Part shown: positions 10,160 through 22,259 of the stretch, piece after piece
How positions within the stretch are numbered: position 1 is the stretch's first letter
Layout: each line of letters opens with the position of its first letter
NCBI GenBank assembly: GCA_021292165.1
Contig: JAHFWL010000039.1
Location: forward strand, 124,001 to 188,000
Origin: Shinisaurus crocodilurus
Taxonomy: Eukaryota; Chordata; Lepidosauria; Squamata; Shinisauridae
Direction: 5' to 3'
DNA: 64,000 nt
Notes under the pieces: model-generated
Seen by the model: only the letters and a program-made list of their open reading frames with translations
What the model was told of the DNA's origin: nothing
Database searches by the model: none
Made by a program: the position numbers and the translations under genes

Positions 10160-12230
10160 ATCATCATCATCATCAGGCGATCACTCGTGACCGAGTAAGA
10201 TTGTCTTCCGGGATAAAAGGAGGAAATTCTAAAGAAGATTGTGTAGACTCTAGCGATGGGTCCGTAAGTGACTGTGGAGGCCAATTCTAGATCCACACAG
10301 CTTCCCACAGTGAGGACACAGGTTACCAGATAGAAGATGGTCCTGTAAAGGATTCATTTGACGTGCTTTTCGCTTAGCACGTTTCTCCCTTTCACCTTGC
10401 ACTCGGGCTTCTTCAAAGTCCATGGAACCTTTGTGAAAGGCCAACCTCCATTTAGATCGTTCATGGGCCAGAGCTTCCCAGTTTTCGATGTTTATATTGC
10501 ATTTTTTTAGATTAGCCTTATGAACATCTTTAAACCTCTTATATTGACCACCGATATTCCGCTTTCCATCCTTGAGTTGGGAGTAAAGTAACTGCTTTGG
10601 GAGGCGGCAGTCAGGCATTCGAACAACATGACCGGTCCACTGAAGTTGGCATTGAAGGATCATTTTTTCAATGCTAGTAGTCTTTGCTTCTTCCAGTACA
10701 CTGACATTTGTTCGCCTATCTTCCCAAGTAATTTGCAGGATTTTCCGGAGGCAACGTTGATGAAACCTTTCAAGGAGGTGGAAGTGACGTTTATAGATAG
10801 TCCATGTTTCGCAGGCATACAATAAAGTTGGTAATACAATGGCTTCATAAACCAGTGTTTTGGTCTTCTTACAAATATCCCGATCCTCGAACACTCTATG
10901 TTTCATTCGAGAAAATGCGGAACTTGCGGAGCTCAGACGATGCTGGATTTCACTGTCGATGTTAGCTGTAACAGAAAGATAGCTGCCAAGATAGAGAAAA
11001 TGATCGACATTTTCCAGTATTGTCCCGCCAAGCTGGATAGATGGCATCACCAAAGGGTTGGCTTGCACTTGCTGATGAAGCACTTTGGTTTTTTTGATGT
11101 TAAGTGAGAGACCAAGTTTTTCGTATGCTTCTGCAAAAGCATTTAGGATAGTTTGGAGATCGTCCTCTGAATGTGCGGAGACCACATTATCATCAGCATA
11201 CTGAAGTTCCACAACGGAGGTTGTAATTACCTTACTTTTTGCTTTCAGCCTGCTGAGATTAAAAAGCTTTCCATCTGTTCGATATATAATTCCCACACCG
11301 GTGGGAAGTTTCCCCTTGACAAGATGTAAAACCATGGCGATGAAAATGGCAAATAATGTTGGGGGCGATAACACATCCCTGTTTAACACCTGATCCCACT
11401 TTAAATGGAGCACCATGAGAGCCGTTGTTGTCCAAAACCGTTGCCGTCATGTTGTCATGGAGAAGTCGCAAGATATTCACAAATTTATTGGGGCATCCAA
11501 TTTTCATAAGGATAGTCCAGAGAGCTGTACGGTCTACAGTATCAAAGGCCTTAGCCAGATCGATAAATGCCATATAAAGGGGTTGATTTTGCTCCCGGCA
11601 TTTTTCTTGGAGCTGACGTGCAGTAAAAATCATGTCTACTGTCCCTCTAGAGGGGCGGAAACCATATTGAGTTTCAGGGAGGATCTCTTCTGAAATAGAT
11701 AGAAGACGGTTTGCGAGAATCCTAGCAAATATTTTACCTGCGGTTGCTAAGAGAGAAATGCCCCGATAGTTTCCACAGTCTGTTCTATCACCCTTCTTAA
11801 AGAGGGTGATAATTATGGCATCCCTGAAGTCTTCTGGGATCTCTTCTCTTATCCAGATTTTTTCGATGAGTTTATGAAGATGTTGTACAAGTTCGGGGCC
11901 CCCTTCTTTAAAGATTTCAGCAGGAATCCCATCTGGTCCACTAGCTTTGTTGTTCTTCATTTGATTAATGGCTTTTTTTACTTCATCCAAAGTGGGGAGT
12001 ATTGCAAGTTCCTCTTTAATTTGTTTTTGCGGGATTTGCGAAAAAATCTCATTATCCACCTTAGATTTACGATTTAAAAGGTCATAATAATGCTCTTTCC
12101 AACGCAGTGCAATAGACTCTTTGTCTTTTAAGAGTTTGGTGCCATCTTTTGATTGTAAAGGGTTTGTACCATAGGTTTTTGGTCCATAAATGGCCCTTGT
12201 GGCCTTAAAAAAGCCCCGTGCATCATGAGA
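10160..12230 (-). mobile_element. Zinc-finger LINE, 5'-truncated copy
   Basis: This is the 3' half of the same LINE found complete at 47008-50991, in opposite orientation and almost identical base for base. It begins at the ATC-repeat tail (10160) and stops at the equivalent of about base 48930 of the full copy. An extra C near 11364 breaks the RT frame into two pieces: 12059 to about 11365, and about 11365 to 10250. The C-terminal C2H2 finger is kept near 10255-10330. Confidence 0.9.
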
Positions 12231-12261
12231 TTAACATCTCCCCTACTTACAGCAGACTTCA

Positions 12262-13483
12262 TTTATTTGTTTACAGCATTTTTACCCCACACTTCAGCAA
12301 AGAATAGCTCCCAGAGTGACTTACACAGATTAACAAGACAGTTCCTGCCCTCGGACTTACCATCTAAAAGATATGACACAAAATGAAAGGGGATTGGAGG
12401 GGGGGGGGGAAAGCAAAACTCAGGCACCAGTACATGAAGCATTGCCCTCACTCTGCACTGGCTGCAGTGATATGTTCACAGTGTGAAATCTGACTGGATA
12501 TTAGGCATTGTGGTGCAGTCACATTCACAAATTGTTCTTTGTCATGCTGGGATCTTGTTATTGGGCAGAAATAAGCTTTGCTAGAATACAAAATAATGGT
12601 GTTGAGTAGTTGACAAAAAACAGAAAGACAGTGAACAGCAGCTGAAGAGGTCGAAAAAAAAATCTAAAATCTGGGTTGCTGTGTTCAGGGAATAATTGGA
12701 GCTCCCCAAATAATGTTTTTTTTTTCTTGCCCCAAAAATATTTCCCAGAGAACATTTGGTGCAGCCTGAGTATAATGGCAATCTATTTTCAGATGAAATA
12801 TAACAGTGAAGCTGTTCTTACAATCACAGGATCAGGCCTACTCTGGGAGGAGGAAGGATGGTGCAGAAGAAGGGCACATGGAAATGGAGATGAATACAGG
12901 CAATTTAAATTTATTGATTCTGAGCATGGAGGATTACTGGCATCCTATACAGGGCAGGGGAAGTGGTGGTGGAAGCATTCTCTGCCTCCCTGCTTCCTGC
13001 TCCTTCACCCTGAAAGTCAGCTAGAGTGCCGATTTCAGTCATCTTCATATGGTGCTTCAGAGGCTGGAGCACCATCAGGATACATCGTATCTTGGCGGCA
13101 CTGGTTTCCTCCTCCTCCCCCCCAAATGGCCCCTTTCCTCCTTCTCTGACATCACTCGTACGAGAAGCAGCCAATGCAGTGATTTCTGTGCTGGCTGTGA
13201 GGTGGGAGGAGGGGGATTCGAGCTCAGATCTCCAGCTCCGAGTCGGAGCTCTGTCTCCGCCCGGCCTTATTTTCCCCTAGACATTCTCCAGGGGCCATAG
13301 GATAGCTCTCCCATTCACTAAAGTCAGCTTCTCCATTGAGATACACACAGTTGCTTCCTGTGGTAAAATTAGATCTCTCTCTCTCCTTCCTATCCTATTT
13401 GTGGTTTTTATTTGCTCCACTGCCCACAGAGTGGAGCATGAGCACTACCCCCCGTAAATTCTTTTCTCAGTTTACATGTGTCA
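12262..13483. repeat. Segmental duplication, copy B
   Basis: This block corresponds to 2280-3570 and contains no recognised gene. Its homology to the V-1 side stops at about 13483, where a run of nested insertions begins. It resumes at about 19798, so roughly 6.3 kb was inserted into this copy. Confidence 0.7.
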
Positions 13484-13497
13484 AGGAAGGTTCCAAC

Positions 13498-14319
13498 CTA
13501 GGGATGTAACCGCGAGCCTTGGAGGGGCTGAAAGCAGGCCGAAAGTGGCCCAAGCGGCCCACTCAGCCCCCGAGACTCGCGCAACTTACCTTGCCACAGG
13601 ATGCACCAGGGAAAGGAGCTTCCAGGTCCCCGGTGCGTCTGTTTCCTGTTCCCTGGCGCTGCATTTTTAGCATAAAAACCAGGGCAACCCTGCTTAAAAT
13701 GGCTACAATTTGCTATTCGCAGCTGTTTTAATCTGGGTTAATCTAAAAAAAATGCAATATAAACATCGAAAACTGGGAAGCTCTGGCCCATGAACGATCT
13801 AAATGGAGGTTGGCCTTTCACAAAGGTTCCATGGACTTTGAAGAAGCCCGAGTGCAAGGTGAAAGGGAGAAACGTGCTAAGCGAAAAGCACGTCAAATGA
13901 ATCCTTTACAGGACCATCTTCTATCTGGTCACCTGTGTCCTCACTGTGGGAAGCTGTGTGGATCTAGAATTGGCCTCCACAGTCACTTACGGACCCATCG
14001 CTAGAGTCTACACAATCTTCTTTAGAGTTTCCTCCTTTTATCCCGGAAGACAATCTTACTCGGTCACGAGTGATCGCCTGATGATGATGAATCTGGGTTG
14101 CCACGGTTTTTACGCTAAAATGCAATGCAGGCCCCCGTCGTGGCACTTTCTGGCAGCCAGAAGTGATGTAACAGGCTCCTCTCTACCGCCACGAGGCACC
14201 GAGTGGCATTGGGGTGCTGTCAAGGTTCCGCTACTGCAGGGACCCCTTGATCTGCCTTTGGAAGATCTCTGCCTCTTTCCCAAGCCTCTCCCGTTTCAGG
14301 AGATCAAATCCTTTGCCTG
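13498..14319. mobile_element. Foldback hAT-like MITE, copy 2, interrupted
   Basis: It starts with TAGGGATGTAACCGCGAG. The arm with TTCCCTGGCGCTGCATTTTT (about 13648) pairs with sequence at 14100-14135 on the far side of a LINE fragment. A matching terminus, TGCATCCCTAG, lies at 17641-17651, so later insertions may have split one element. The outer boundaries are uncertain. Confidence 0.5.
13740..14089 (+). mobile_element. Zinc-finger LINE, 3' fragment with target duplication
   Basis: 350 bp of the 3' end of the zinc-finger LINE, including the C-terminal [20 protein letters not shown] finger and the GATGAT tail. It is flanked by exact 10-bp duplications AATCTGGGTT (13730-13739 and 14090-14099), which fix both ends. 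Confidence 0.92.
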
Positions 14320-14786
14320 CAGGGCCGGATTAACATAGGGGCTATTGGAGCTGCAGCTCCAGGCCCCTACCACAAAATAGGCCCACAATATAGGGACGCG
14401 CGGTGCCGGGGAAATGACGTCACCTCGCTCACCTGCGGGGTGTTGCCGCCTGTGGCGTCCTCCTTGACAAGAACCCGAGGCAAAAGGGCATGAATTCACT
14501 GGCCACCGAGGTGGGGAAAGGGGGTTTCCCGCGAGGAGGACACGTGAATGCCTTGCCGAAGCAAGCGACAGTTTGGAGGAGCGTCGGAATCCTGCCGTGC
14601 GCCAGCGCTGGTGAGAGGAGGGCAGAGCCAGAAGCGCAGGACTGTCCGCTCCTCTTCAGTTTGTTACGGGTGGGAGAAAAGTGCCGTTCTTCCGCGTGTC
14701 TGAGTCTGCCTTCGCTTTGTGCATTTAGAGATGTGGTATGGGGGAGCCAGTGGCTGCACGTCGGATCTCCCTTGGCATTTTGGGCG

Positions 14787-15757
14787 GTGGGGGAGGCGGA
14801 TGGCAGAAGAAAAACGGCGACGGGAGAGAGCGAGATCGTGTGTGTTTGTTAGTTTGTTTAATAATGACTGCAACTTCTCGGGAGTCAGCTCTTCACTGCG
14901 AGTAGAGAGAGGCTTCAACCCTCTCTCTACTCGCAGTGAAGAGCTGACTCCCGAGAAAACCTGCATACGACTGTGCCACAAATGCTGGGTGGAGTTAGGG
15001 AAGGGATCTATCCGGGTCTCCTTCGCCATTGTTATGAAGCAGGGAGGGGGCAGGATGAGATGGACTGCAAGGAGGGAAGCGATGGTGTTAGTCCATTCCG
15101 CAGCGCTTTGCAATGAGGTTTGGAATAGTGAGAGCTGGAGGGGGGCAGCCTCATGCCCAAAGGCAAGAAGATCCTCCAGCCACTTCATCCCACCCCCATT
15201 AAATGGCGGGGGGGGCGAGGAGAGAAGAGATTCCTGGCTTGCATGTGTCCTGGTCATTTTTGCTAGCCCCTATCTTAATCCAGCCCTGGGTGGGGGAGGC
15301 GGATGGCAGAAGAAAAATGGCGACGGGAGAGAGCGAGATCGTGTGTGTTTGTTAGTTTGTTTAATAATGACTGCAACTTCTCGGGAGTCAGCTCTTCACT
15401 GCGAGTAGAGAGAGGCTTCAACCCTCTCTCTACTTGCAGTGAAGAGCTGACTCCCGAGAAAACCTGCATACGACTGTGCCACAAATGCTGGGTGGAGTTA
15501 GGGAAGGGATCTATCCGGGTCTCCTTCGCCATTGTTATGAAGCAGGGAGGGGGCAGGATGAGACGGGCTGTAAGGAGGGAAGCGATGGTGTTAGTCCATT
15601 CCGCAGCGCTTTGCAATGAGGTTTGGAATAGTGAGAGTTGGAGAGGGGCAGCGTGCCCAAAGGCAAGAAGATCCTCCAGCCACTTCATCCCACCCCGAGG
15701 AGAGAAGAGATTCCTGGCTTGCATGTGTCCTGCTAATGTCATTTTTGCTAGCCCCGG
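14787..15757. repeat. Tandem duplication inside the hAT element
   Basis: Two units of about 0.5 kb start at 14787 and 15290 (offset 503) and are nearly identical. Each contains a near-perfect palindrome (about 14877-14959 and 15380-15463) whose arms of about 38 nt read TTCTCGGGAGTCAGCTCTTC inward around a CTTCAA loop. The second palindrome has one mismatch. Confidence 0.85.
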
Positions 15758-15845
15758 CAAGATTCATTTTGGTCTGTCTCCTTCCCCTTTCCGATCAAAC
15801 AGTTGCTATGAAACTCACATTAAACCAAAACAATGGCATTGATTA

Positions 15846-15976
15846 GGGTGCAATCCTGTGCATGTTTGGACAGAAAATGGCCTACAACTCCCAGAATGCC
15901 CAGCCAGGATAGCTGACTGGGGCATTCTGGGAGTTGTAGGCCTTTTTCTGTCTAAACATGCATAAGATTGTGCCTT
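15846..15976. repeat. Inverted repeat (foldback MITE)
   Basis: The arm GGCCTACAACTCCCAGAATG at 15880 pairs with CATTCTGGGAGTTGTAGGCC ending near 15943. The flanking GTGCAATC and ACATGCAT segments extend the stem. It is non-coding. Confidence 0.8.
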
Positions 15977-16442
15977 TAATATATTTCAATGTTATGGATG
16001 TTCTTTTTATTCCCTGTACATTTCCTCCTATACTGCAGCCATCTTCTTAGCTATTCCATGCCCCTTAATCTGTGGGATCAACATATCACCTGCTTTCTTT
16101 CTTTCTATATTTAGCACATCCTTATAGATGCAAGGCAGAAAGGGGCTTAAGCTGCAGAGCAAATAGTTCCACCCATTTTATGGAAGAAGGCTGCCCCATT
16201 TCGACCCTCCCCTGGTAAGAATCTCATATGAATGGGAAAGGGTAGCACCCCATACCACCCTGCATTTTCTTGAGAAGGAAATAACCTCAGATCACAGGCA
16301 GAGAGAGAATCATTTCCTGGGTTGAATAGGCTGTGACTCCAGAATAACTCTGTGACTCCTTGTTGGACAAAATGCGGTAAAAAAATGCCGTAAACAGCTG
16401 TCCAGTTGCAGTTTCGTTCTTTAATTTTGTGCAGCAGTTGTA

Positions 16443-16716
16443 TTGTTTTTTTTTGCTTCAACTCATCGATGGAATCTGTTAACAGATAGTTTCAAACTAT
16501 GTGGTATACCGACATTAAAAAGGTTATCTGATACACGTTGGTCTGCTCACCATGATGCTGTGAATGCCTTACAAAAAGGCTATAGTACTATCAGAGATGT
16601 CCTTTCAAATATTATGAATGATGAATCCACAAAGGGAGAGGTCTGTTTACAAGCAAAGGGCCTAAATAATGTCATGGATCAATTGGAAACTGGAATAATG
16701 GTTTCATACATTTCAT
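16443..16716 (+). pseudogene. hAT transposase remnant
   Basis: About 91 codons match the ZMYM/DUF4371 type of hAT transposase. STHRWNLL is followed by LKRLSDTRWSAHHDAVNAL, a motif typical of this group, and then a helix-rich stretch. The catalytic N-terminal part and the C-terminal dimerisation domain are absent. The frame is cut at 16717 by a CR1 fragment. It lies inside the hAT element and in the orientation expected for its own gene. Confidence 0.72.
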
Positions 16717-16815
16717 AGATCATAGAGTTGGAAGGAGCCTACAAGGCTATCGAGTCCAACCCCCTGCTCAATGCAGGAAACTAGAGGAGGGGTCTCCCAT
16801 CCAAGTAATAACCAG
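16717..16815 (-). mobile_element. CR1 3' fragment
   Basis: Antisense CR1 3' end: ATCATAGAGTTGGAAGGAGC, then CGAGTCCAACCCCCTGCTCA. It is inserted within the hAT transposase remnant. Confidence 0.8.
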
Positions 16816-17105
16816 GCCTGACCTGGTTATTACCTGTTTATATGGTTTATGTTTATTTAAAAATGGTTGTTGTGAATGTTCTATTTATAACTGTTTTATT
16901 GAGTTAACAAGCTTATTGTTTACAAAAAAAAAAATATTTTCAATATGTTTCTGTTTTGGCACTTTAATGGTAATTAAAATATTTAATTTGTTTTAATATA
17001 AAATTGCGTCTTCATTTTATTTATTTCCATAAAAAGGCCCACCAAAATCCTCAGCACCAGGCCCATAATGCTCTTAATCCGGCCCTGTTTGCCTGCTTCC
17101 AGTAA

Positions 17106-17298
17106 CGTGGGTGTAGGCTTTTAGACATGGTGAATAAGTCACTCCAACAAACCAGGGTACACAACAAACTTTACTTATTATATTAGGGTAATTACTTAAT
17201 AGAGTGGTTATAATTCAAAAGCAAGTATGATAAAATCAAACAAACAAACAATCCAAGGTTCTCTAGCTTAACTTCAGACTACCTATGTCCTCTGTAAT

Positions 17299-17344
<46 letters not shown>

Positions 17345-17598
17345 TTCTGCAGTCAGGCTCTCTCTGCAGTCTGCTGACCACACCCCACACATATATAGCC
17401 TTCCCAAGAATGGAAGGTTATAATCATGTGACTTTGAACAGGAGATATAATTCCTAACTTCTATTGGGTGAACTAAACTCTCTAACTCCCCCTCCCATCC
17501 TGAAGTGTTTGGGCCTTCAGGCTTCAACTAATCTAGGGAAGTGTTTGGGCCTTCAGGCTTCAGCAAACTTAAGCCTGTGTAGGCCTCAATCCATCACA
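17106..17598 (-). mobile_element. LTR-like repeat, copy 1
   Basis: On the minus strand it begins TGTGATGGATTGAGGCC and contains a TATATATGTGTGGG promoter-like motif. It is about 70% similar to 18968-19777. Both carry a long CT microsatellite at the same place (17308-17343 here). It is probably a solo LTR of an unclassified retroelement. No clean target duplication was found. Confidence 0.4.
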
Positions 17599-17719
17599 GG
17601 TGCTCACTGAGAACAAGGCGACCCCCCCCCCAGGTGAGTGTGCATCCCTAGTTCCACCTGTACTAGGACACCTTGATCAGCTCCTTAAAGACATTTTGCT
17701 TCTTTGAGAGCCCCTCCTA

Positions 17720-18960
17720 TATCAGGATGCCAATTTATTTATTTATTTATTTGTCACATTTATGGATCGCCCATCTGGCTGGCAAACCGGCCACCCTGGG
17801 TGATGTACAACATGATAAAATACAGAGTAAAACACATTTAAAACAGTATAAAAAATTAAAAATCTTAGCCCACCCCATATTCCCGCCTGAACAGCCATGT
17901 TTTTAGTGAGCGGCGGAAGCTCAGCAGAGAGGGGGCATGGAGGAGGTCACTAGGAAGAGAGTTCCACAGTACAGGGGCTCCCACAGAAATGGCCCTCTTC
18001 CTAGTCCCCACCAGTCTAGCTGCTCTGGCTCAAGGGACAATGAGAAGGTCGTCTGTGGCAGATCTTGTTGAGTGGCCTACTTGGTGTTGCTGGAGACGCT
18101 CCTTGAGATAACCTGGACTGGAACTGTATAGGGTTTTAAAGTTCAAAACCAACACCTTGAATTTGGACCAGCAAGCATCTGGTAGCCAGTGCAGCTCCTT
18201 GAGCACTGGAGTGATGTGATCCTGCTGGCAGCTGCCTTTAAGCAGGCTAGCCGCCGCGTTCTGTACCAGCTGTAGCTTCCAGACCATCTTCCAGGGTAAC
18301 CCCACATAGAGCGCATTACACTAGTCTAGGTGAGAGGAGACCAAGGCATGAACCACTGATGGGAGCAGATGTTTAGGAAGGTAGGGGCGCAGCTGCCGTA
18401 TCAGATGGAGTTGATACAGCGCCGCCTGGTTCACAGCTGACACCTGAGCCTCCATGGACAGCTGGGAGTCTAAAATGATCCCCAAGCTGCGAACCTGGTC
18501 CTTCAGGGGCAAATGTGCCCCATTCAGCACCAGGTGAACATCCCCTAACCTCCCCTTGTCCCCCACCAGAAGTACCTTGGTCTTGTCGGGGTTCAGTTTC
18601 AGCATGTTCCTTCTCATCCAGCCACCCACTGACTCCAGGCACTTGGACAGGGTCTCAACGGCAAACCTCGGTGAGGACTTGAAACAGAGGTAGAGCTGCA
18701 TGTCATCCACATACTGATGACACCGCACCCCAATCCTCCTGCTGATAGCTCCCAGCGGCTTTAGGTAGATGTTAAATAACATCGGGGAGATGATGGAACC
18801 CTGTGGCACCCCACAAGTGAGTGGCCAAGGGTCCGAAGCCTCCTCCCCAAGAAATACCCTCTGGTACCTTCCAGACAGGAAAGACCGGAACCACTGCAAT
18901 ACAGTGCCTTCCACGCCCAACCCCTCCAGGCGGTCCAAAATTCTCTGCCTTTTACCTTCT
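17720..18960 (-). mobile_element. L2 LINE fragment
   Basis: 5'-truncated L2-type LINE ending in the ATTTATTTATTT tail at 17726. The RT frame (19016-18321) shows CGVPQGSIISPMLFNIYLKP, a catalytic motif altered to YVDDMQL, and NPDKTKVLL. It is separated by a stop from the C-terminal frame (18305-18030, CNALYVGLPWKMV, then QNAAASLL). It is inactive. Its 5' end is lost at the LTR-like repeat near 18960. Confidence 0.85.
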
Positions 18961-18967
18961 CTTCCCA

Positions 18968-19474
18968 GTAGTGTGGGATTAGGATTTAGGCGTTGTGCTA
19001 AAGACACTCCAAACAACTTGATGTTAACAATAACTGTTTACTTTAGTAAATTTTAGTATAGTAGATTCACAATAACTTAAGGTAATTACACAAATAGAGC
19101 TGTATACTTTCAAAAAGCAGGTATGATAGCAGGGCCGGTGCTACCATTAGGCCAACTAGGCAGCTGCCTAGGGCGCAGGGCTAAGGGGGTGCCAGAAACG
19201 CCTTGAAAAAAAATACAGCGCTCTCAGGTGGGAAGGGGGGGCGCTAAATATCTGATCTTGCCTAGGGCACCAAACTGCCTTGCACCGGTCCTGTATGATA
19301 GACATAAAAGAAACAATAACATAGTTCTCTCTAACCTAGCTACTCTTTCACTTGTATGCCTCAGTTAAGAGATTCCTTTCCCAGCATAGCTGTTCTGCAT
19401 TTTTCAGTGATATTCAGTCTCTGCTTCTCGGTCTGTCTCTGCTTCTCGGTGCCTGCAGTTTCTCTGCTCTCACA

Positions 19475-19524
<50 letters not shown>

Positions 19525-19777
19525 GCTGCTGCTGCTTCCTCCCCTTTATATACATTCTCACAACTTTAGGAGGCTACAATCAGGTGACCTCAAACTGGGG
19601 AAACAAAACTTAACTCTATTTGGGGAAAAGGTGACTTTAACTCCATTTGGGGGAAAAGGAAACTTTAACTCCATGAGGGGAACATGAAACTCATGAATGC
19701 CCCCCCTCCCATCAGGAGATGTTTGGGCCTACAGGCTTCAACCTAACTCAAGCCTGTATAGGCCTCAATACTTCACA
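18968..19777 (-). mobile_element. LTR-like repeat, copy 2
   Basis: Related to 17106-17598. On the minus strand it starts TGTGAAGTATTGAGGCC and has a clear TATATAAAGGGG box near 19547. A CT microsatellite lies at 19480-19515, and a hAT MITE is inserted at 19130-19293. Confidence 0.4.
19130..19293. mobile_element. hAT MITE with 8-bp target duplication
   Basis: 164 bp bounded by CAGGGCCGGTGC and GCACCGGTCCTG, with exact TATGATAG duplications at 19122-19129 and 19294-19301. It is non-coding and inserted in the LTR-like repeat. Confidence 0.9.
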
Positions 19778-20128
19778 AAATGACAGAATACTTTTTAACA
19801 CCTGCCTGTCTACTTTATCGGTTAGTGCAAGTATTATAAGTTAAGAGGACCATTTTGATCTGTCTATTTCAGTGACAGCAGTTCCTTGAAATCAGAGAAA
19901 AACTCTGGGCTGAATATTTTAGCCTAGCACTTGTCTAAACTATATTAGATTAGCAGACACAAGCTAAGGATATAATGACTGGGATTATAGGGAGTTGTGG
20001 GATGCATCGTGTTTCAAAGCAGAAAGAATACAAGCAGAAATTAACCCTTCATGGAGAGCAACAGGAGGTACTAAAAGACATAATTGTGGGAGAAAGGGTG
20101 GACACAGAATATCCATTCCAGACACTGA

Positions 20129-20467
20129 CTGGGTTCAGACAACATGATAACCTACTCTCCAGGGTTGAGTATGGGTTTAGTGGGTGGTCATTGAATCATG
20201 GGCTGTTGTTGAAATGTGTGTTGTAGTGTTGTCTGAACCCAGCTAAGATAACAAGCCATGTCTTGTTAACCACAAACAAGCCAGGAAGAGAACCAATTCT
20301 TTGATGTTGGGTTGTGAACTGTGGGTTGTTCATCATCCTTTTTTTTTAATCACAGCTGGGTTCAGACAACATGGGAAACTACTTTTCAACAACCCACGGA
20401 TCAATGACAAGCCACACTCAACCCATACTCAAGCCTTGAGTGTGGATTATTGTTTTGTCTGAATCCA
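20129..20467. mobile_element. Two inverted-repeat MITE units
   Basis: Unit 1 (20129-20242) begins CTGGGTTCAGACAACA and ends TGTTGTCTGAACCCAG. Unit 2 (about 20348-20467) begins the same way and ends TTGTCTGAATCCAG. Degraded ends of the same type appear at about 21925 and 22190. They are non-coding. A hAT origin is likely but not proven. Confidence 0.65.
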
Positions 20468-21083
20468 GTCACTGTTGTTAACACCATTTTGGCACCTGTG
20501 AAAGAAAGGAGATAGTAGTTTGAGCATGGTCAGAGTGTCATGACCATTGACCATATCTCTAAGCCAAGCCCTCTTGGCATCTGCACATTTGGAAGTGAGA
20601 GTCAGGATTTCCATGATATGGCTTGTCTTGTCATACATTTATTGGTGCTATTCATTGGCCATTATTCAAAGTGGACCCTGATTTTTTGAGGCAAATGCAA
20701 CATAATTCCAATCAAAATATTACCTTGTGAATTTTCTTTTGTCAGTTTGGGTATCCTGTGGGGAAGGCCAGATGAAGGGTTTCCTGATTCCATGTTTATC
20801 TCATAAAGGTAATATGAATGAGGGAAATACATCTGAAGGAAAGAATTGGTGAGCAATTAGTGGTAGTAATGGGGTGCTTCATCCCTTCCCCCCTTCCTTC
20901 CTCACAAATACACTGTTGGGTCATTTTAACCCATTTTCCCTCTGCATGGCTCCAAGACTGGAAATAAGCCAGAGAGTGATCTGGATTGCACCATCTTTGC
21001 AGCCAGCTGTGGCTTACTTATGCCACGGTGAGTTCTGGTGCATGCCATGAGGCTTTTCAATATTCAAGAGGTGACTGCAGGTT
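20468..21083. other. Intergenic, no gene recognised
   Basis: I see no V remnant, RNA gene or recognisable transposon here. Confidence 0.45.
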
Positions 21084-21088
21084 GTCCT

Positions 21089-21916
21089 TGTGGCGGAGTG
21101 ACAGGCAGAAGCCCAGGGAGGGGCCAACCTGAACATTCCAGAGGCTCTGATTGGCTGAAGCCGAGAGCATAGAACCCCAGGTAGTTGGCAGTTAAGGGGA
21201 GTCGGTTGTCAGTTGGGGAAGAGAGTGGGTTGGAGTGAGAGAGGGAGTGGGAGGTTAATAGAGTAGGTAGGGAAAGGTGGTGCTGAAGAGAAGAGTTCAG
21301 ACAGGAAATCTAGTACTAAGTTGTGAGAAAGCGAACGTGAATGTGTTAGTGTAGAACAATTCACAGGCATTTCGCTTAGGGAGTGAAGGAACTTCTGTCT
21401 GAGGAAGAAGGAGAAACTCTGGAGTAGTGTGAGGGACAGTTAAGTTCCCTGGTCTGATACTGTAACTTTCAAGTAACCAAGCCAAATTGATACAAAGAGC
21501 ACTGTATAACATCTGCCTGCCTTTAACCTGAATCTAAGCAAAGTACAAGTTTGAATTAACTGTTGAAAATCCAAGTTCTGTTCCTGAGTTGAATATCAGT
21601 TTAGATACTTTGTTAGAACAATAAATCAACCTTTGTATTCAAAGTTCTAATTCTCCAGAGTCTGACTGGTGACAGGAAAGTTAGAAGTGAATTAACGGAG
21701 GGGCACCCTGCTTCAAGTAATCAAATAAAACAAACTGCTCTTAATGAAGAAAAACGTGGGTGAACAGCTACATATAAGACCTAAGACACATAACCGGCTA
21801 ACACAACTTAAGAAGACAGTTTAAAGTGTGAAGTGACCGATACAAGGGGGCACTTGGTGAGAGCGAAGTACCCGTTAAGGGTGTGGGCTTTGGACTGAGG
21901 GGTCCTGTCCGCTACA
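21089..21916. mobile_element. Solo LTR
   Basis: 828 bp starting TGTGGCGG and ending CCGCTACA. It is flanked by GTCCT (21084-21088) and GTCGT (21917-21921), a 5-bp duplication with one mismatch. An AATAAA signal lies near 21630 in the plus orientation. There is no internal coding region, as expected after LTR-LTR recombination. The class (ERV or gypsy) is undetermined. Confidence 0.65.
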
Positions 21917-21994
21917 GTCGTGTCATCTGAACCCAGTGGCAGTGGGTTGTGTGAGGGCTAAACAACCATCACATAACTGTAAAACAAGCTATTA

Positions 21995-22125
21995 ATCATA
22001 GAATCATAGAATCATAGAAAAGTAGAGTTGGAAGGGGCCTACAAGGCCATCGAGTCCAACCCCCTGCTCAATGCAGGAATCCAGTCAAAGCATCCCTGAC
22101 AGATGTCTGTCCAGCTGCACCTTGA
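21995..22125 (-). mobile_element. CR1 3' fragment
   Basis: Antisense CR1 3' end: three ATCATAGA repeats, GTTGGAAGGGGCCTACAAGG, and the block running to about 22125. Confidence 0.85.
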
Positions 22126-22259
22126 ATGCCTCGCATATTGGTTATGCGAGGGTTGTTTAACACTCAGATGACCCACCCTTACCAAGTTCAGATGACACCA
22201 GTCACAGTCAGAAGCCTAAATATTCAAATGGCCACCCACATGTGTCATAACCCACAATT

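Larger units (their letters stand above)
14320..17087. mobile_element. hAT DNA transposon with 8-bp target duplications
   Basis: The terminal inverted repeats are CAGGGCCGGATTAA at 14320 and TTAATCCGGCCCTG ending at 17087. They are flanked by exact 8-bp duplications TTTGCCTG (14312-14319 and 17088-17095), diagnostic of the hAT superfamily. Inside lie a tandem duplication with palindromes (14787-15757), a foldback repeat (15846-15976), a transposase remnant (16443-16716) and a CR1 fragment. A third terminus-like sequence sits at about 15263-15287. The copy is defective. Confidence 0.92.

Noticed and set aside
14719..15842. Plus- and minus-strand frames of about 160-230 codons inside the hAT element
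   Set aside because: They cross the palindromes and tandem units and mirror each other. They contain no domain and are a by-product of the duplicated palindrome.
19361..19561. Arg/Glu repeat protein
   Set aside because: Translation of a CT microsatellite within the LTR-like repeat.
17111..19777. The two LTR-like repeats as the 5' and 3' LTRs of one element
   Set aside because: They are only about 70% alike and what lies between is an L2, not an LTR-element interior. Related solo copies are a better fit.
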